A stretch of 64,000 nucleotides of DNA from Elusimicrobiota bacterium (GCA_016218545.1 JACRDQ010000038.1:1-64000); one strand, 5' to 3'. Positions 24,481 through 33,605 are shown, counted from the first letter of the stretch. The notes: generated from the letters alone by a model not told the origin. Program-made: numbers and translations.

Positions 24481-25447
24481 CCTCAAGGGCGTCAAGAGGC
24501 GCTTCGGGGCGAAGACCGCCTTGGACCTGCCGAGCCTCAAGCTCGACGAGGGCAGGCCCGTGGTCTTCTACGGCCCCAACGGCTCGGGCAAGACCACGCT
24601 CCTCAATCTCCTGGCAGGCCTGGACAAGCCTTGCGAAGGCGAGGTCCGGTTCAGCGGAGGTCCTCTCGACGTCACCCTGGTGGAGCAGAAGCCCTATCTC
24701 TTCAACGCGAGCCTCCTGGAGAACACGGTCATGGGCCTGAGGTACCGGGGAGTGCCGCGGAGCCGCAGGGAAGCCCTGGCTGAGCCCCTCCTCAAGAGGC
24801 TGGGGCTGTGGGACCGGAGGGACCGGCCTTGCGCCGGATTCTCGGACGGCGAGCGCAGGAGGGCGGCCTTGGCGCGGGGCCTCATCCTCGGAGCCAGGGC
24901 CCTGCTCCTCGATGAGCCTATGGCCAACCTCGACCGGGGCTATGCCTCGGTCGTTGAAGCGCTGATCACGGAGGAGGCAGGCAAGCCGGGCCGGACCGTG
25001 CTCACGGCGACGCACGACCTGGGGCAGGCCTTCCGCATGGGCGCGGACGTGGTCTATCTCGTGGAGGGCCACTTGAGCCGGGTGCCTCTCTGGAACGTGT
25101 TCCGCTGCGAGGTCGCGGCGTCGGCCGACGCCTCGGTCCGCAAGGCCTTGGTGGCTCCGTCTGCGGAGTTCATCGTGTCCACGGAGGTCCTGGGCCCCGC
25201 CACGGTCTCCATCGACCCGAGGGACGTGCTCCTCTCCTTCCAGCCCATCGATTCGAGCGCCCTCAACTGCCTCAAGGGCCGCGTCGAGTCCGCCTCCATG
25301 CTGGGCCTGGAGGTGGACGTGGTGGTCTCGGCCGGGTGCAGGCTGCACGCCTTCATCACGCCGAAGTCCATGGCCAGGCTGGGCTTGAAGCCCGGCGACG
25401 AGGTCTACGCCACCTTCAAGGCTTCCGCGGTCCAGGTCCTCGGCTGA
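24470..25447 (+). CDS. tupC: Tungstate ABC transporter ATP-binding protein with TOBE/Mop-like C-terminus
   Basis: A 325-residue ABC ATPase. Walker A is G-P-N-G-S-G-K-T-T at about 38-46, the signature FSDGERRRAALARG replaces LSGGQ (D for the first G), and Walker B is ALLLDEPMANLD. The last 70 residues (LKGRVESASMLGLEVDVVV ... MARLGLKPGDEVYATFKASAV) form a TOBE/Mop-like domain that binds oxyanions and often gives feedback control. Start GTG at 24470 with GGGAGG upstream, inside the tupB end. Confidence 0.92.
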   Translation: MLFDLKGVKRRFGAKTALDLPSLKLDEGRPVVFYGPNGSGKTTLLNLLAGLDKPCEGEVRFSGGPLDVTLVEQKPYLFNASLLENTVMGLRYRGVPRSRREALAEPLLKRLGLWDRRDRPCAGFSDGERRRAALARGLILGARALLLDEPMANLDRGYASVVEALITEEAGKPGRTVLTATHDLGQAFRMGADVVYLVEGHLSRVPLWNVFRCEVAASADASVRKALVAPSAEFIVSTEVLGPATVSIDPRDVLLSFQPIDSSALNCLKGRVESASMLGLEVDVVVSAGCRLHAFITPKSMARLGLKPGDEVYATFKASAVQVLG

Positions 25448-25491
25448 TTGTCCCCTGGCCGGGTTTCAGCTGCAGGTTCAGCAGACCTGAC

Positions 25492-26721
25492 TCAGGCCGT
25501 CCCGGAAGGCTCAGGGCTCGATCCCGAGCCAGCGAGCCAGATCGTGGGATCGGTCTTGAGGAACTCCGCCAGGGACACTCCCTTGGGGCCGACAACGAGG
25601 CTCTTTGGGACTCCAATCCGTCGCGCAAGGCGCGCCAACGACTCTGGCTCGTGTTTCTTGGCAGATGTGGAGACCTCTACTGCCATGCTTGTGGTGCCTC
25701 GCCGCGCAATGAAGTCGATCTCTTGGTCGCGGTCCCGCCAGTAGAAGACATCCAGCCCGGACCTGATCAGATGCGAGCCCACGGCATTCTCCACCCACCT
25801 GCCACGCAAGGCCGGGTCTTTGAGCAGCTCCGCGGGCTTCTTCTCCTGGACAGCCGCGACCAAGGCTTGTGCCATCACGACGAGCTTGGGGCTCGATGCC
25901 CGGATGCGCAAGATCTTGGGGCTGTACTTCTGCAGCGGCTTGATCAGGAACGCGGCAGCCAGGAGGTCGAGGTAATGGGCGATGGTCGTCACATTGCCCT
26001 TGTCCGTCAACTGGCCGAGCATCTTCTGCAAAGAGACCATCTCGGCGGGATGATGACAGGCGAATTCAAAGAGGCGCCTGAGCAGGACCGGCTTGTCCAC
26101 CGGGTGCAGGAGCAGGAGGTCCCTGTTGAGGACGGACTCGATGATGGAGTCGCGGACATATCCCAGGAAGCGCCCGACATCCGGGAGGAATTCCCGGCGT
26201 TTGGGGTATCCTCCCAAGGAGATGTATGCCTCCATATCCGTCCCGAAAGCCCGACTCTCCTCGTCCAAGCTCCAATGGGGGAATCGGATGACCTCGAATC
26301 GCCCGGCCATGCTCTCCGTCATCCCCTTGGACACCAGCAACGCGGAGGATCCGGAGATCACGACGCGCGGGCGGCGTTTCGGCTGAAGACGCTGGCTCGC
26401 GTCGAATTCGCGCTTGACGATGTCGCTCCAGCCGGGGATCTTTTGGAGCTCGTCGAGAGCGAGGATGACGGGCTTCCCTGTCTTGGCCAGGGCGTCAGCT
26501 TCCCTCCAATGTCGGACGACCCATTCTTTGGGCGGGGAAGCCAGGGCATCGGCGTTGACTGACACGGCCGCAAAACCCTTCCGGCGCAACGCGGCGATGA
26601 CCTGTCCGATGGCGGTGGTCTTGCCCACCTGCCTCGGTCCGACCACGATCTGGGGCAGCCCCGGAGGCTCTGCCAGCCGCCGGAGAAGCTCCTTGGTCAT
26701 GGGCCGCAGGAATCTTTCCAT
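25492..26721 (-). CDS. AAA ATPase with DUF4143 domain
   Basis: A 409-residue protein of the AAA_14 + DUF4143 type. The P-loop G-P-R-Q-V-G-K-T-T lies at about 27-35, Walker B is ILALDEL near 95, and the sensor is VISGSSALL. The C-terminal half has the DUF4143 nuclease-like pattern ending E-I-D-F-I-A-R-R. Such genes are common mobile cargo of unknown role, possibly defence or toxin related. GC and third-position GC are visibly lower than in neighbours, so transfer is likely. The start is ATG 26721; a TTG at 26736 lies in the promoter. It is bracketed by tupC and the cofactor operon. Confidence 0.85.
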   Translation of the reverse strand: MERFLRPMTKELLRRLAEPPGLPQIVVGPRQVGKTTAIGQVIAALRRKGFAAVSVNADALASPPKEWVVRHWREADALAKTGKPVILALDELQKIPGWSDIVKREFDASQRLQPKRRPRVVISGSSALLVSKGMTESMAGRFEVIRFPHWSLDEESRAFGTDMEAYISLGGYPKRREFLPDVGRFLGYVRDSIIESVLNRDLLLLHPVDKPVLLRRLFEFACHHPAEMVSLQKMLGQLTDKGNVTTIAHYLDLLAAAFLIKPLQKYSPKILRIRASSPKLVVMAQALVAAVQEKKPAELLKDPALRGRWVENAVGSHLIRSGLDVFYWRDRDQEIDFIARRGTTSMAVEVSTSAKKHEPESLARLARRIGVPKSLVVGPKGVSLAEFLKTDPTIWLAGSGSSPEPSGTA

Positions 26722-26727
26722 GGTGGG

Positions 26728-26756
26728 ATTGTACAACAGGTCGGCTCAAAAAGCAA
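26728..26756 (-). promoter_or_regulatory. Promoter of the AAA/DUF4143 gene
   Basis: On the minus strand: TTGCTT (26756-26751), 17-bp spacer, TACAAT (26733-26728), then 6 bp to the ATG at 26721. The predicted transcript is leaderless. The -35 box touches the end of the 30-bp palindrome. Confidence 0.65.
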
Positions 26757-26785
26757 CGAATTAGTAGTCTAGACTACTAATTCGT
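26756..26785. repeat. 30-bp perfect palindrome
   Basis: A perfect palindrome with half-site ACGAATTAGTAGTCT and no spacer, AT-rich in a GC-rich genome. It lies directly upstream of and touching the AAA gene's -35 box. It could be an operator for a dimeric regulator, or the scar or end of the insertion that brought the AAA gene in. Confidence 0.85.
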
Positions 26786-26820
26786 ATAAATCGCTTCCCG
26801 TCGAGACCGACGCGGGGCGG

Positions 26821-27777
26821 CTAGTGCCCCAGGCCGTGCAGCATGGCCAGGGAATGCTCGAGGGTGAGCAGGATCTCCGCCGTGTATTCCGAGACGGCCT
26901 TCACGCTTCCGGGCAGGCAGTAGATGAGGGTCGTGCCCTTCACCGCTGCCACGGAGCGGCTCAGCAGGGCCGCGGGCTTGGCCGAGCCGTACTTCTGCCG
27001 GATGCGCTCCATCACTCCGGGGATGAGTTTGTCCGCGTAGCCCGTCACCACATCGGGGGTGATGTCCCGCGGCCCGATGCCGGTGCCGCCCGTGGAGAAG
27101 ACCACGTCCGTCCCCCCGCGGACCGCGCTCCTCAACTCGGCCAGGAGGCGGGCCTGGTCGTCCGGGATGAGGCTGGCCGAGAACTCCGGATGCCAGCGCT
27201 TCCCGGACAAGAAGGCCTCGAGGAGCTCGCGGATCCTGGGGCCGCTCAAGTCCTGATAGGTCCCGGCGCTGGCCCGGTCGCTCAGGGTGATGACCTCGAT
27301 CCGGAGGGGCCGCCAGAGGAGCTCCACGGGGTCCCCGGCGCGGACCCTGCCGGGCCGCAGCACGCGCGTGAAGACCCCGGCCTCGGGCATGACGCACCGG
27401 CCGGCGTCCGCGAAGACCGAGCAGCCCTTCCCGTGGCACACCTTGCCGATCTGGGTGACCTCGAGCTCGGCCGCGCCAAGCTTGATTCGGTCGAGCAGGG
27501 CGGCGCTCCGGAGCTCCACGCCCCGCACCGTGACGTTCTCGGCGAAGACCCCGGGAGCGAAGGCCTTGCCCCCGGCCGACTCGGCGGAGAAACGGTCGAT
27601 GTCGTCTTGTCCCAGGAGGCTCACCTGGCGGTGGCCTTCTCCGGCGTGCGCGTCGCCCTCGATGCCGAGCTTTCCCACGGAGACCGCGGGCCTGGGGGTC
27701 TTCCTGGTCCCCTTGGCCTCCGAGACATTGATGGAGACGACCGAGCCCTTCAGGCCCGGGCGGGGAGTCCTGGTCAT
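26821..27777 (-). CDS. MOSC domain fused to MogA/MoaB-type molybdopterin adenylyltransferase
   Basis: A 318-residue fusion. Residues about 8-150 are a MOSC domain ([15 protein letters not shown] ... [16 protein letters not shown] ... VCHGKGC, with a conserved Cys near 118). Residues about 152-318 are a MogA/MoaB domain with [15 protein letters not shown] and the [15 protein letters not shown] motif. MogA adenylylates molybdopterin before metal insertion by MoeA; MOSC domains act on sulfur or cofactor carriers. The ATG at 27777 overlaps the moaC stop by 4 bp. It is last in the moeA-moaA-moaC operon. Confidence 0.9.
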   Translation of the reverse strand: MTRTPRPGLKGSVVSINVSEAKGTRKTPRPAVSVGKLGIEGDAHAGEGHRQVSLLGQDDIDRFSAESAGGKAFAPGVFAENVTVRGVELRSAALLDRIKLGAAELEVTQIGKVCHGKGCSVFADAGRCVMPEAGVFTRVLRPGRVRAGDPVELLWRPLRIEVITLSDRASAGTYQDLSGPRIRELLEAFLSGKRWHPEFSASLIPDDQARLLAELRSAVRGGTDVVFSTGGTGIGPRDITPDVVTGYADKLIPGVMERIRQKYGSAKPAALLSRSVAAVKGTTLIYCLPGSVKAVSEYTAEILLTLEHSLAMLHGLGH

Positions 27778-28232
27778 GGCGCCTCGTCGCTCTTGGTCTT
27801 CTCGACGAGGCGGACGGGCCCGATGACCATGGAGCGGTCCACGACCTTGCACATGTCGTAGACCGTGAGCAGGGCGACGGAGACCGCGGTGAGGGCCTCC
27901 ATCTCCACCCCGGTGGGTCCGAGGCACCGGGCGAGGCTCTCCACGCGCACGCCCTCCGGGACGACCGAGGCCTTGACATCCAGCTTGGTGAGGGCCAGCG
28001 GGTGGCAGAGGGGGATGAGGTCCGGGGTCCTCTTGCCGGCCTGGATGCCCGCGACCTCGGCCACGGCCAGGACGTCGCCCTTCTTGAGTCCGTTCTCCCT
28101 GACCAGGGCCGCGGTCTCGGGCTTGAGCCTGATGAGCCCCTCGGCGCGGGCCGTGCGGTATTGGGGCTTCTTGCCTCCGACGTCGACCATGCGGGCACGG
28201 CCTTCGGCGTCCACGTGGGTCAGCTCGTCCAT
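27774..28232 (-). CDS. moaC: Cyclic pyranopterin monophosphate synthase MoaC
   Basis: A 152-residue enzyme that, after MoaA, forms cPMP from the GTP-derived intermediate. Hallmarks: M-V-D-V-G-G-K near residue 15, T-A-R-A-E-G, the catalytic [13 protein letters not shown] near 65-78, and [22 protein letters not shown]. Length matches the family. RBS GGAGGA lies just before the ATG. One base separates it from moaA. Confidence 0.95.
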   Translation of the reverse strand: MDELTHVDAEGRARMVDVGGKKPQYRTARAEGLIRLKPETAALVRENGLKKGDVLAVAEVAGIQAGKRTPDLIPLCHPLALTKLDVKASVVPEGVRVESLARCLGPTGVEMEALTAVSVALLTVYDMCKVVDRSMVIGPVRLVEKTKSDEAP

Positions 28233-28233
28233 G

Positions 28234-29034
28234 TCATCCTCCGATCTGGTGGAAAGAGTGGGTGGCGCCGGGGGCGCCGCGTTCGGGCTTCCGGGCCACG
28301 GCCAGGAGCAGGGCTTCCCGGTGGCCCAGGGCGCGGATGTCGAAAGCGAGGTCGCTGAAGAGGCAGGGCTTGAGCAGGCCCGTGCTGGTGAGGCGCAAGC
28401 GGCTGCACCGGCCGCAATCGCCGCCGCTGCCTCCCTGCACCACGCTGAAGCGGCCCTCCTTGAGGTCCATGCGCTTGATGAAGCGCGGCTCGAGCCCGCG
28501 GCTTTGGCACCACGCCCGCACCGCCGCGGCATCCGGCTCGTCCGGACCCTCCTGGACCACGCAGTTGACCTTGACCGGGGAGAGGCCCGCCGCCAGGGCG
28601 GCCTCGAGGCCGCGGAACACGGCATGGACGTCGCCTCCGTGGGTGAGCTTCCGGAAGCGGGCGGGGTCTACGGCGTCGAGGCTCACGTTGATCCTTTTCA
28701 AGCCCGCGGCCTTGAGGGCCGCGGCGGAGCCGGGCAGGAGGATGCCGTTGGTCGTCATGGCCAGGTCCGAGATCCCGGGGATGGCCGAGAGCATGGAGAC
28801 GAGCATGGGGAGGTCCCGCCGCAGGAGGGGCTCGCCCCCGGTCAGCCTGACCTTGCGGATGCCCAGCTCCGCGCCGCGGGCCGTAAAGTCCGCGATCTCC
28901 TCGAAGGAGAGGATCGCGGCGTGCTCGACCTTGGCGGCAGCGCCCTCGGGCGCGCAGTAGTCGCACGCGAGGTTGCAGCGGTCCGTGACGCTGATGCGCA
29001 GGTAGTCGATGCGGCGCTTATATGGGTCGAACAT
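28234..29034 (-). CDS. moaA: GTP 3',8-cyclase MoaA, unusually short
   Basis: A 266-residue radical SAM enzyme for the first step of molybdopterin synthesis. The SAM cluster motif CNLACDYC is near residue 18, followed by [14 protein letters not shown]. The second cluster motif [18 protein letters not shown] is present and the protein ends in the required Gly-Gly. Typical MoaA has 320-340 residues; about 50-60 are missing between FIKRMDL and CGRC. Start is ATG 29034; the gene overlaps moeA by 17 bp. Confidence 0.9.
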   Translation of the reverse strand: MFDPYKRRIDYLRISVTDRCNLACDYCAPEGAAAKVEHAAILSFEEIADFTARGAELGIRKVRLTGGEPLLRRDLPMLVSMLSAIPGISDLAMTTNGILLPGSAAALKAAGLKRINVSLDAVDPARFRKLTHGGDVHAVFRGLEAALAAGLSPVKVNCVVQEGPDEPDAAAVRAWCQSRGLEPRFIKRMDLKEGRFSVVQGGSGGDCGRCSRLRLTSTGLLKPCLFSDLAFDIRALGHREALLLAVARKPERGAPGATHSFHQIGG

Positions 29035-30193
29035 CCACCAGTTCGCCCTTGTCCAGGCCGGTCCTGCCGGCCGGGACCGAGATGACGCCGTCCGCCCCGG
29101 CCAGGGAGGTGACGTGGGCGGACCCATGGTATTCCACGGGCTGGGCCGCTCCCTCCCGGGTGAGCCGCACCGGCACGCGGGCAAGGCGGTCCGCCCTGCG
29201 GCGCCGATAATCCGAGGCCAGGGGGAAGCGCGGGTCCCGGGCGCGCCTGGCCAGGCCGGTCATGCCCGCGAGGAGCTCCTTGACGAAGTACTCGAACACG
29301 ATGAAGGAGGAGACGGGGTTCCCGGGCATGCCGAAGACGAACTTCCGGCCTTTGCGGCCGAAGACCGTGGGCTTGCCCGGCTGGACCGCGACCTTCTCGA
29401 AGAGGAGGTCGAACCCGGCCGCTTTGAGGCGCGCCGGCACCAGGTCGAAGTCTCCCATGGACACCCCGCCCGTGATGATGAGGAGGTCGCTCCCGGAGGC
29501 CGCGGCCTCGATGGCGGCGTCGAGATCGGCCTCGCGGTCCGGCACGATGCCGAAGCTCTTGGCGCTGCACCCGGCCTGGAGCGCCTGGGCCAGGGCCTGG
29601 GCCGAGTTCGTGTCCCTGATCTGAGGCCCCTTGGGCCGGACTCCGGGGGCCACGAGCTCGTCTCCGGTGGCCAGGACCCCGACGGCCGGCATCCGGCTCA
29701 CCAGGGGCTTGACGCACCCGGCCAGGGCGAGCGAGGCTACGACCTTGGAGGTCACCAGGGTCCCGGAGGCCACGAGGAGGTCTCCGGCCTTCACGTCCTC
29801 TCCCTTGCGGCAGATGTTGTCCGCTCCGGGCTTCCCCGCGTGGCGGACCCGGCCGTCGGCCAGGGTCTCGGTCTCCTCGACCATGATCACGCAGTCCGCG
29901 CCTTTCGGCAGCATGGAGCCGGTCATGATCTTGGAGCACTGTCTTCTGCCCACCTTCCGGGAGGGCCGCTGTCCCGCGGGGATGGTCTCGAGCAGTTCGA
30001 GGGGCCCGGGAAGGTCCGAGCGCAGGCAAGCGTAGCCGTCCATGGCCGACTTGTCGAAAGGCGGCATGTCCACGTCCGAGCGCACGTCCCGGCGGAGCAC
30101 GCGGCCGAGAGCCCGGGCGAGGGGGACCCTCTCGGTCCCGAGGAGGACGGCGTTCTCCCGGACGAGCCTCAAGGCGGTCTCAAAGGCGATCAT
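29018..30193 (-). CDS. moeA: Molybdopterin molybdenumtransferase MoeA
   Basis: A 391-residue enzyme that inserts molybdate or tungstate into adenylylated pterin. Motifs: P-P-F-D-K-S-A-M-D-G-Y-A near 45, IMTGSMLPKGADCVIMVEE, VGVLATGDELV, the IITGGVSMGDFD loop, and FGMPGNPVSSF. The ATG at 30193 has GGAGG upstream; an ATG at 30205 lies inside the TATAAT box and is rejected. It is the first gene of the moeA-moaA-moaC-MOSC/mogA operon. Confidence 0.95.
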   Translation of the reverse strand: MIAFETALRLVRENAVLLGTERVPLARALGRVLRRDVRSDVDMPPFDKSAMDGYACLRSDLPGPLELLETIPAGQRPSRKVGRRQCSKIMTGSMLPKGADCVIMVEETETLADGRVRHAGKPGADNICRKGEDVKAGDLLVASGTLVTSKVVASLALAGCVKPLVSRMPAVGVLATGDELVAPGVRPKGPQIRDTNSAQALAQALQAGCSAKSFGIVPDREADLDAAIEAAASGSDLLIITGGVSMGDFDLVPARLKAAGFDLLFEKVAVQPGKPTVFGRKGRKFVFGMPGNPVSSFIVFEYFVKELLAGMTGLARRARDPRFPLASDYRRRRADRLARVPVRLTREGAAQPVEYHGSAHVTSLAGADGVISVPAGRTGLDKGELVDVRPI

Positions 30194-30203
30194 GCTTGCC
30201 TCC

Positions 30204-30209
30204 ATTATA
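30204..30209 (-). promoter_or_regulatory. -10 box of the moeA operon
   Basis: TATAAT on the minus strand, 10 bp before the moeA ATG at 30193, gives a leader of only a few nucleotides. Any -35 would overlap the divergent promoter at 30220-30248. Confidence 0.55.
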
Positions 30210-30219
30210 TCGAATCCTC

Positions 30220-30248
30220 TTGACGTTTGGCGTATTCGGGTCTACACT
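30220..30248 (+). promoter_or_regulatory. Sigma70-type promoter of the secreted Cys/His protein gene
   Basis: TTGACG (30220-30225), 17-bp spacer, TACACT (30243-30248), then 7 bp to the ATG at 30256. The start codon would be at or within a base or two of the transcript's 5' end. Confidence 0.7.
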
Positions 30249-30255
30249 TCAAGGG

Positions 30256-31437
30256 ATGACGGCACCTCTCTCCGTCGTCCTCCTTCTCGCAGCGGCCGCG
30301 GTCTCGGCCCAGGCGCCTGCTGCCAAGCCCCAGAAGCCCGCGGCTGAGCGCGCCTTCGAGGTCAAGCTCGCGGAGGCGGTCAAGGAGGCGGGCGTCGCCT
30401 TCCTCGTGCTCAGGCCCCCGCCCCCGATCCCGTCTCCCTCCCAGGATGCGTCCGTGACCGAGCGCTGCGCGTCCAGGGTCCAGGACTACGCCATCCTCAC
30501 GGCGCGCGTCGCCTACGTCCAGGCAGGCCGGCCCGAGGGCGACGACCTCGCCACCTTCCACCGGTTCATCCGCAAGGTCGCAGGCGACCTCAAGGTCAAC
30601 CGCGACCAGGCGGTCCTGCTCTACGGTTCCCTCGTCAGGTCCAAGGACCTCGCGGGCGGCGACCCCGTGGTGGAGAACGCGGTGCGTGCCGGACTCATCG
30701 CCGAGCTCCTGCGCGACCAGAAGCTGACCCAGGCCCAGAAGAAGCGCCTGGTCGCCAAGCTCGACCTCGCCCGCAAGGCCTTGGAGACGGGCTTGGTCTC
30801 GGACTCCGGCCTGCCGGACGTGAACGCGGTGGTGGAGCAGTGGCAGACCCGGCGCCCGCTCTCCCGGGAGGAGTTGGGGAAGCTCCCGCCCCGGGTCCAG
30901 CCCCAGGCCTTCAAGGTCGCGACTCCACCCGCGGTCCGGCCCATGGACCCCAAGGAGGGGGGCATCCTCTCCTACCTCGATATGGACCGAGCCGCGTCCC
31001 TGGCCTCCGAGGTGTGGGAGGGAGCCAAGGGCTTCATGGGCAAGTGCTACCGCTACGTGAAGTCCGCGCTCGACTCCATCCTGCCCGAGGGCTGGAGGTC
31101 GGACGTGGGGCAGGGCAGCGCCTATCAGTTCGCCAAGTCGCTCAACGCCAACCCCAAGCTCTTCGACAAGCTCAAGCTCCGCCGCGTGCCCGTGGAGGAG
31201 CTGCCCGGAGGCCTGCCTCCCATCGGCTCCATCGTGGTCTACGGCCGCTCCCAGTGCGGGTTCAGCCCGGCGCACGGGCACATCGAGATCGTGGTCTCTC
31301 AGAACCCGCCCAAGGCCTGCAGCGACGGGTGCACGGACATGGACAAGGGCAGGCTCACCTGCATCAGGAAGAAGGGGCCGACCGGGGCCGTCAACGTCTA
31401 CATCCCGGTCAGGTCCGTCGCCCCGGACGGCGACTAG
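30256..31437 (+). CDS. Secreted protein with a possible Cys/His hydrolase domain
   Basis: A 393-residue exported protein; the signal peptide ends near AVSAQA (residue 18), followed by a Pro/Ala/Lys-rich stretch. Residues 40-210 are mainly helical. Residues about 255-375 resemble an NlpC/P60- or CHAP-like peptidoglycan hydrolase: C264 in GKCYRYVKSAL, then PIGSIVVYG and H340/H342 in AHGHIEIVV, the order Cys then His of papain-like amidases. Four further cysteines near the C-terminus could form disulfides. No family is identified with certainty. Its stop overlaps that of the convergent moaD by 4 bp. Confidence 0.72.
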   Translation: MTAPLSVVLLLAAAAVSAQAPAAKPQKPAAERAFEVKLAEAVKEAGVAFLVLRPPPPIPSPSQDASVTERCASRVQDYAILTARVAYVQAGRPEGDDLATFHRFIRKVAGDLKVNRDQAVLLYGSLVRSKDLAGGDPVVENAVRAGLIAELLRDQKLTQAQKKRLVAKLDLARKALETGLVSDSGLPDVNAVVEQWQTRRPLSREELGKLPPRVQPQAFKVATPPAVRPMDPKEGGILSYLDMDRAASLASEVWEGAKGFMGKCYRYVKSALDSILPEGWRSDVGQGSAYQFAKSLNANPKLFDKLKLRRVPVEELPGGLPPIGSIVVYGRSQCGFSPAHGHIEIVVSQNPPKACSDGCTDMDKGRLTCIRKKGPTGAVNVYIPVRSVAPDGD

Positions 31438-31658
31438 CCGCCGGAGAAGATCGGGGCGATGACGACCCGGTCCTTGTCCTTGAGGCGGTCTTCGCAAGCC
31501 AGGGGTAGCCCCTCCCTGGTGATGACGTGCTCGAGTCCCTTCAAGCCGACGCGGGCCGTGAGCTCGGCTGCGGTGGGCGCGGAGGGGAACTCCAGGTCCT
31601 TCTCGGCGAATCCCAGGCGTTCGCTGAACTGACCGATGAGACGGACCCGGACCTTCAA
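31434..31658 (-). CDS. MoaD/ThiS-family sulfur carrier
   Basis: A 74-residue beta-grasp protein: VRLIGQFSERLG at the N-terminus, LACEDRLKDKDRVVIAPIFSGG at the end. The C-terminal Gly-Gly is thiocarboxylated in MoaD, ThiS and relatives. It lies 6 bp downstream of aor, an arrangement common for tungsten aldehyde oxidoreductases, so it probably supplies dithiolene sulfur for the tungsten pterin. No MoaE lies in the window. Confidence 0.88.
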   Translation of the reverse strand: MKVRVRLIGQFSERLGFAEKDLEFPSAPTAAELTARVGLKGLEHVITREGLPLACEDRLKDKDRVVIAPIFSGG

Positions 31659-31664
31659 GCTGTC

Positions 31665-33533
31665 CTAGACTCCGCGGTTCCCGATGGGCACGCAGTCCTC
31701 GGAGACCTTGCAGACCTTGGCGAGCTGGTCGGCTTCCTTCTCGAGACCCAGGGAGACCATGGTCTTGCGGGTCGGGACCCCGCGCTTGTCCCAGCCGCGG
31801 ATGTCGTAGTAGTGGCTGAGGAGCTCGTCGTACTTGTCGAGCTCGAGGTGCTTGCCCGCGATGATGCCCTCCTTGTCCGCGATCCTCGGGTCGAAGTAGA
31901 CGCGGGGCGGGTAGTCCTGCGTCCGGTCGGTGTCCGGGTGCTCGCGGCACCAGAAGGCCTTGAGGAGCGCGTAGATGCGGTCCCCGGTCCTCAGGAAATC
32001 GTCGAGGGTCCAGTTCGCGCCGGTGGCGATGTTGTAGTACTCGGGGTAGTTCTTGAGGTCCCAGCCGAGCTCGATCCACGGGAACCTGCAGATGGGCAGG
32101 GACTCGAAGATGGAGCTGCGGATGCGCTGGAGGTCCACCACCTTCTGCGCCTTGTCCCGGCCGTAGCCTCCGCGCTCGGAGAATTTGAGCTCGTAGGTGA
32201 TGATCCAGGCTTCCTTGTGGTGGGCGCCGATGGCGCTCGTGCCGAAGGCCAGGGCCTGGCCCGGCACGTACTTGCAGTTGTAGGCCGAGAGCTCCAGGCC
32301 CTTGCACTGGATGGCGTAGGCCTCGGAGTGGTGCCCGACTTTGCGGCTGGCCTTGAGGCTTCCGTCGGCCAGGAGGTCGCCCACGCCCTCGCGCAGGGCG
32401 ATCTTGCGCGTGAGGACTTTGGCGGCCTCGGCGTCTCCGAACTTGAAGTCGCCGACCGCCGCGCCCTGGTCGATGGCGTCGGCGTACCAGGACAGGGTCC
32501 CTCCCGTGGAGATGGTGTCCATGCCGAAGTCGTCGCACATGTAGTTCAGGGAGGCCATCTGCTTCAAGTCGAAGATCTCCAGGTTGGGCCCCAGCATGCC
32601 GACGTTCTCGTAGTCGATTTCGGACTCGTGGCCTTCCTTGTCCTTGATGGCGATGCCGCAGCGCATGGTGCAGTTGGGGCAGCCGTAGGTGGCCACGCGC
32701 GCCGAACTGGTGCGCTGGCCGTCGAGCTTCCAGGCCTCGGGGTGCTGGCTCAGGCGGTGGTTGCGCACGGGCAGCGCCGCCATCTCATTGCACCAGGACA
32801 GGACGGCGTTGGTCCCCTGCACGGACCATTTGGACTTCTTGTCCATGTCGCCGACCTTCTTGAGGTCGCCGACGCCCCGGGCCTTCATCTCCTTGGGGTC
32901 GGCCATGGGGATCTCCTTGGTCCCCTTGACCACGATGGCCTTGAGGTTCTTGGAGCCCATGACCGCGCCGATGCCGGGCCTGCCGCCGGCGCGGCCCTCC
33001 ATGCTGCGCACGACCGCGAAGAGGACCTTGTTCTCGCCTGCCTGGCCGATGCTGAGGATGCCCGCGGTCCTGCCGTACTTGTCCTCGAGGACCTTCTGGG
33101 TGTCGAAGGTGCCCTTGCCCCAGAGGTCCTCGGCGGGGTGGAAGGTGACCTTGTCGTCCTCCACGAGGACGTACTCGGGCTTGGCGGACCGGCCCTCGAG
33201 GATCATGATGTCGTAGCCGGCCTTCCGGAGCTGGATGGTGATGTGCGAGCCGATGTTGCCGTCCGCGTAGGTCCCGGTCAGGGGGGACTTGGCCGCCACG
33301 ATGGTCTTGCCGGAGTTCGGCATGGGCACGCCCGCGATGGGCCCCAGGACCACGAGGAGCTTGTTCTCAGGCCCGAGCGGGTCGATGCCGGGCTTGAGCT
33401 CGTCCCAGAGGAGCTTCAGGGCGAAGCCCCGGCCGCCGATCCACTTGCGGGCGAACTCCTCGGTGAACTGCTCCTTCCTGTGGGTCTTCTTGGTGAGGTC
33501 GATGCGCAGGATGTTGCCGGTCCAGCCTTTCAT
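31665..33533 (-). CDS. aor: Tungsten-containing aldehyde:ferredoxin oxidoreductase
   Basis: A 622-residue enzyme of the AOR family, oxidising aldehydes to acids with ferredoxin in the cytoplasm. W-I-G-G-R-G-F near 32 begins domain 1, and the AAKSPLTGTYADGNIGS pterin-binding stretch follows. The [4Fe-4S] ligands are C285, C288 and C292 (CPNCTMRC) and C482 (SLPICRFPW). The length equals that of typical AOR. Context supports tungsten: moaD is directly downstream, and tupABC and the moeA operon are nearby. Substrate range cannot be read from sequence. Confidence 0.93.
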   Translation of the reverse strand: MKGWTGNILRIDLTKKTHRKEQFTEEFARKWIGGRGFALKLLWDELKPGIDPLGPENKLLVVLGPIAGVPMPNSGKTIVAAKSPLTGTYADGNIGSHITIQLRKAGYDIMILEGRSAKPEYVLVEDDKVTFHPAEDLWGKGTFDTQKVLEDKYGRTAGILSIGQAGENKVLFAVVRSMEGRAGGRPGIGAVMGSKNLKAIVVKGTKEIPMADPKEMKARGVGDLKKVGDMDKKSKWSVQGTNAVLSWCNEMAALPVRNHRLSQHPEAWKLDGQRTSSARVATYGCPNCTMRCGIAIKDKEGHESEIDYENVGMLGPNLEIFDLKQMASLNYMCDDFGMDTISTGGTLSWYADAIDQGAAVGDFKFGDAEAAKVLTRKIALREGVGDLLADGSLKASRKVGHHSEAYAIQCKGLELSAYNCKYVPGQALAFGTSAIGAHHKEAWIITYELKFSERGGYGRDKAQKVVDLQRIRSSIFESLPICRFPWIELGWDLKNYPEYYNIATGANWTLDDFLRTGDRIYALLKAFWCREHPDTDRTQDYPPRVYFDPRIADKEGIIAGKHLELDKYDELLSHYYDIRGWDKRGVPTRKTMVSLGLEKEADQLAKVCKVSEDCVPIGNRGV

Positions 33534-33605
33534 GGGACAGCCTCCGGTGCGGATGGTCGACGCCTACCCCCATGTAAGCCAAAGAGGGCCAGGGAAGTCA
33601 AGGCC

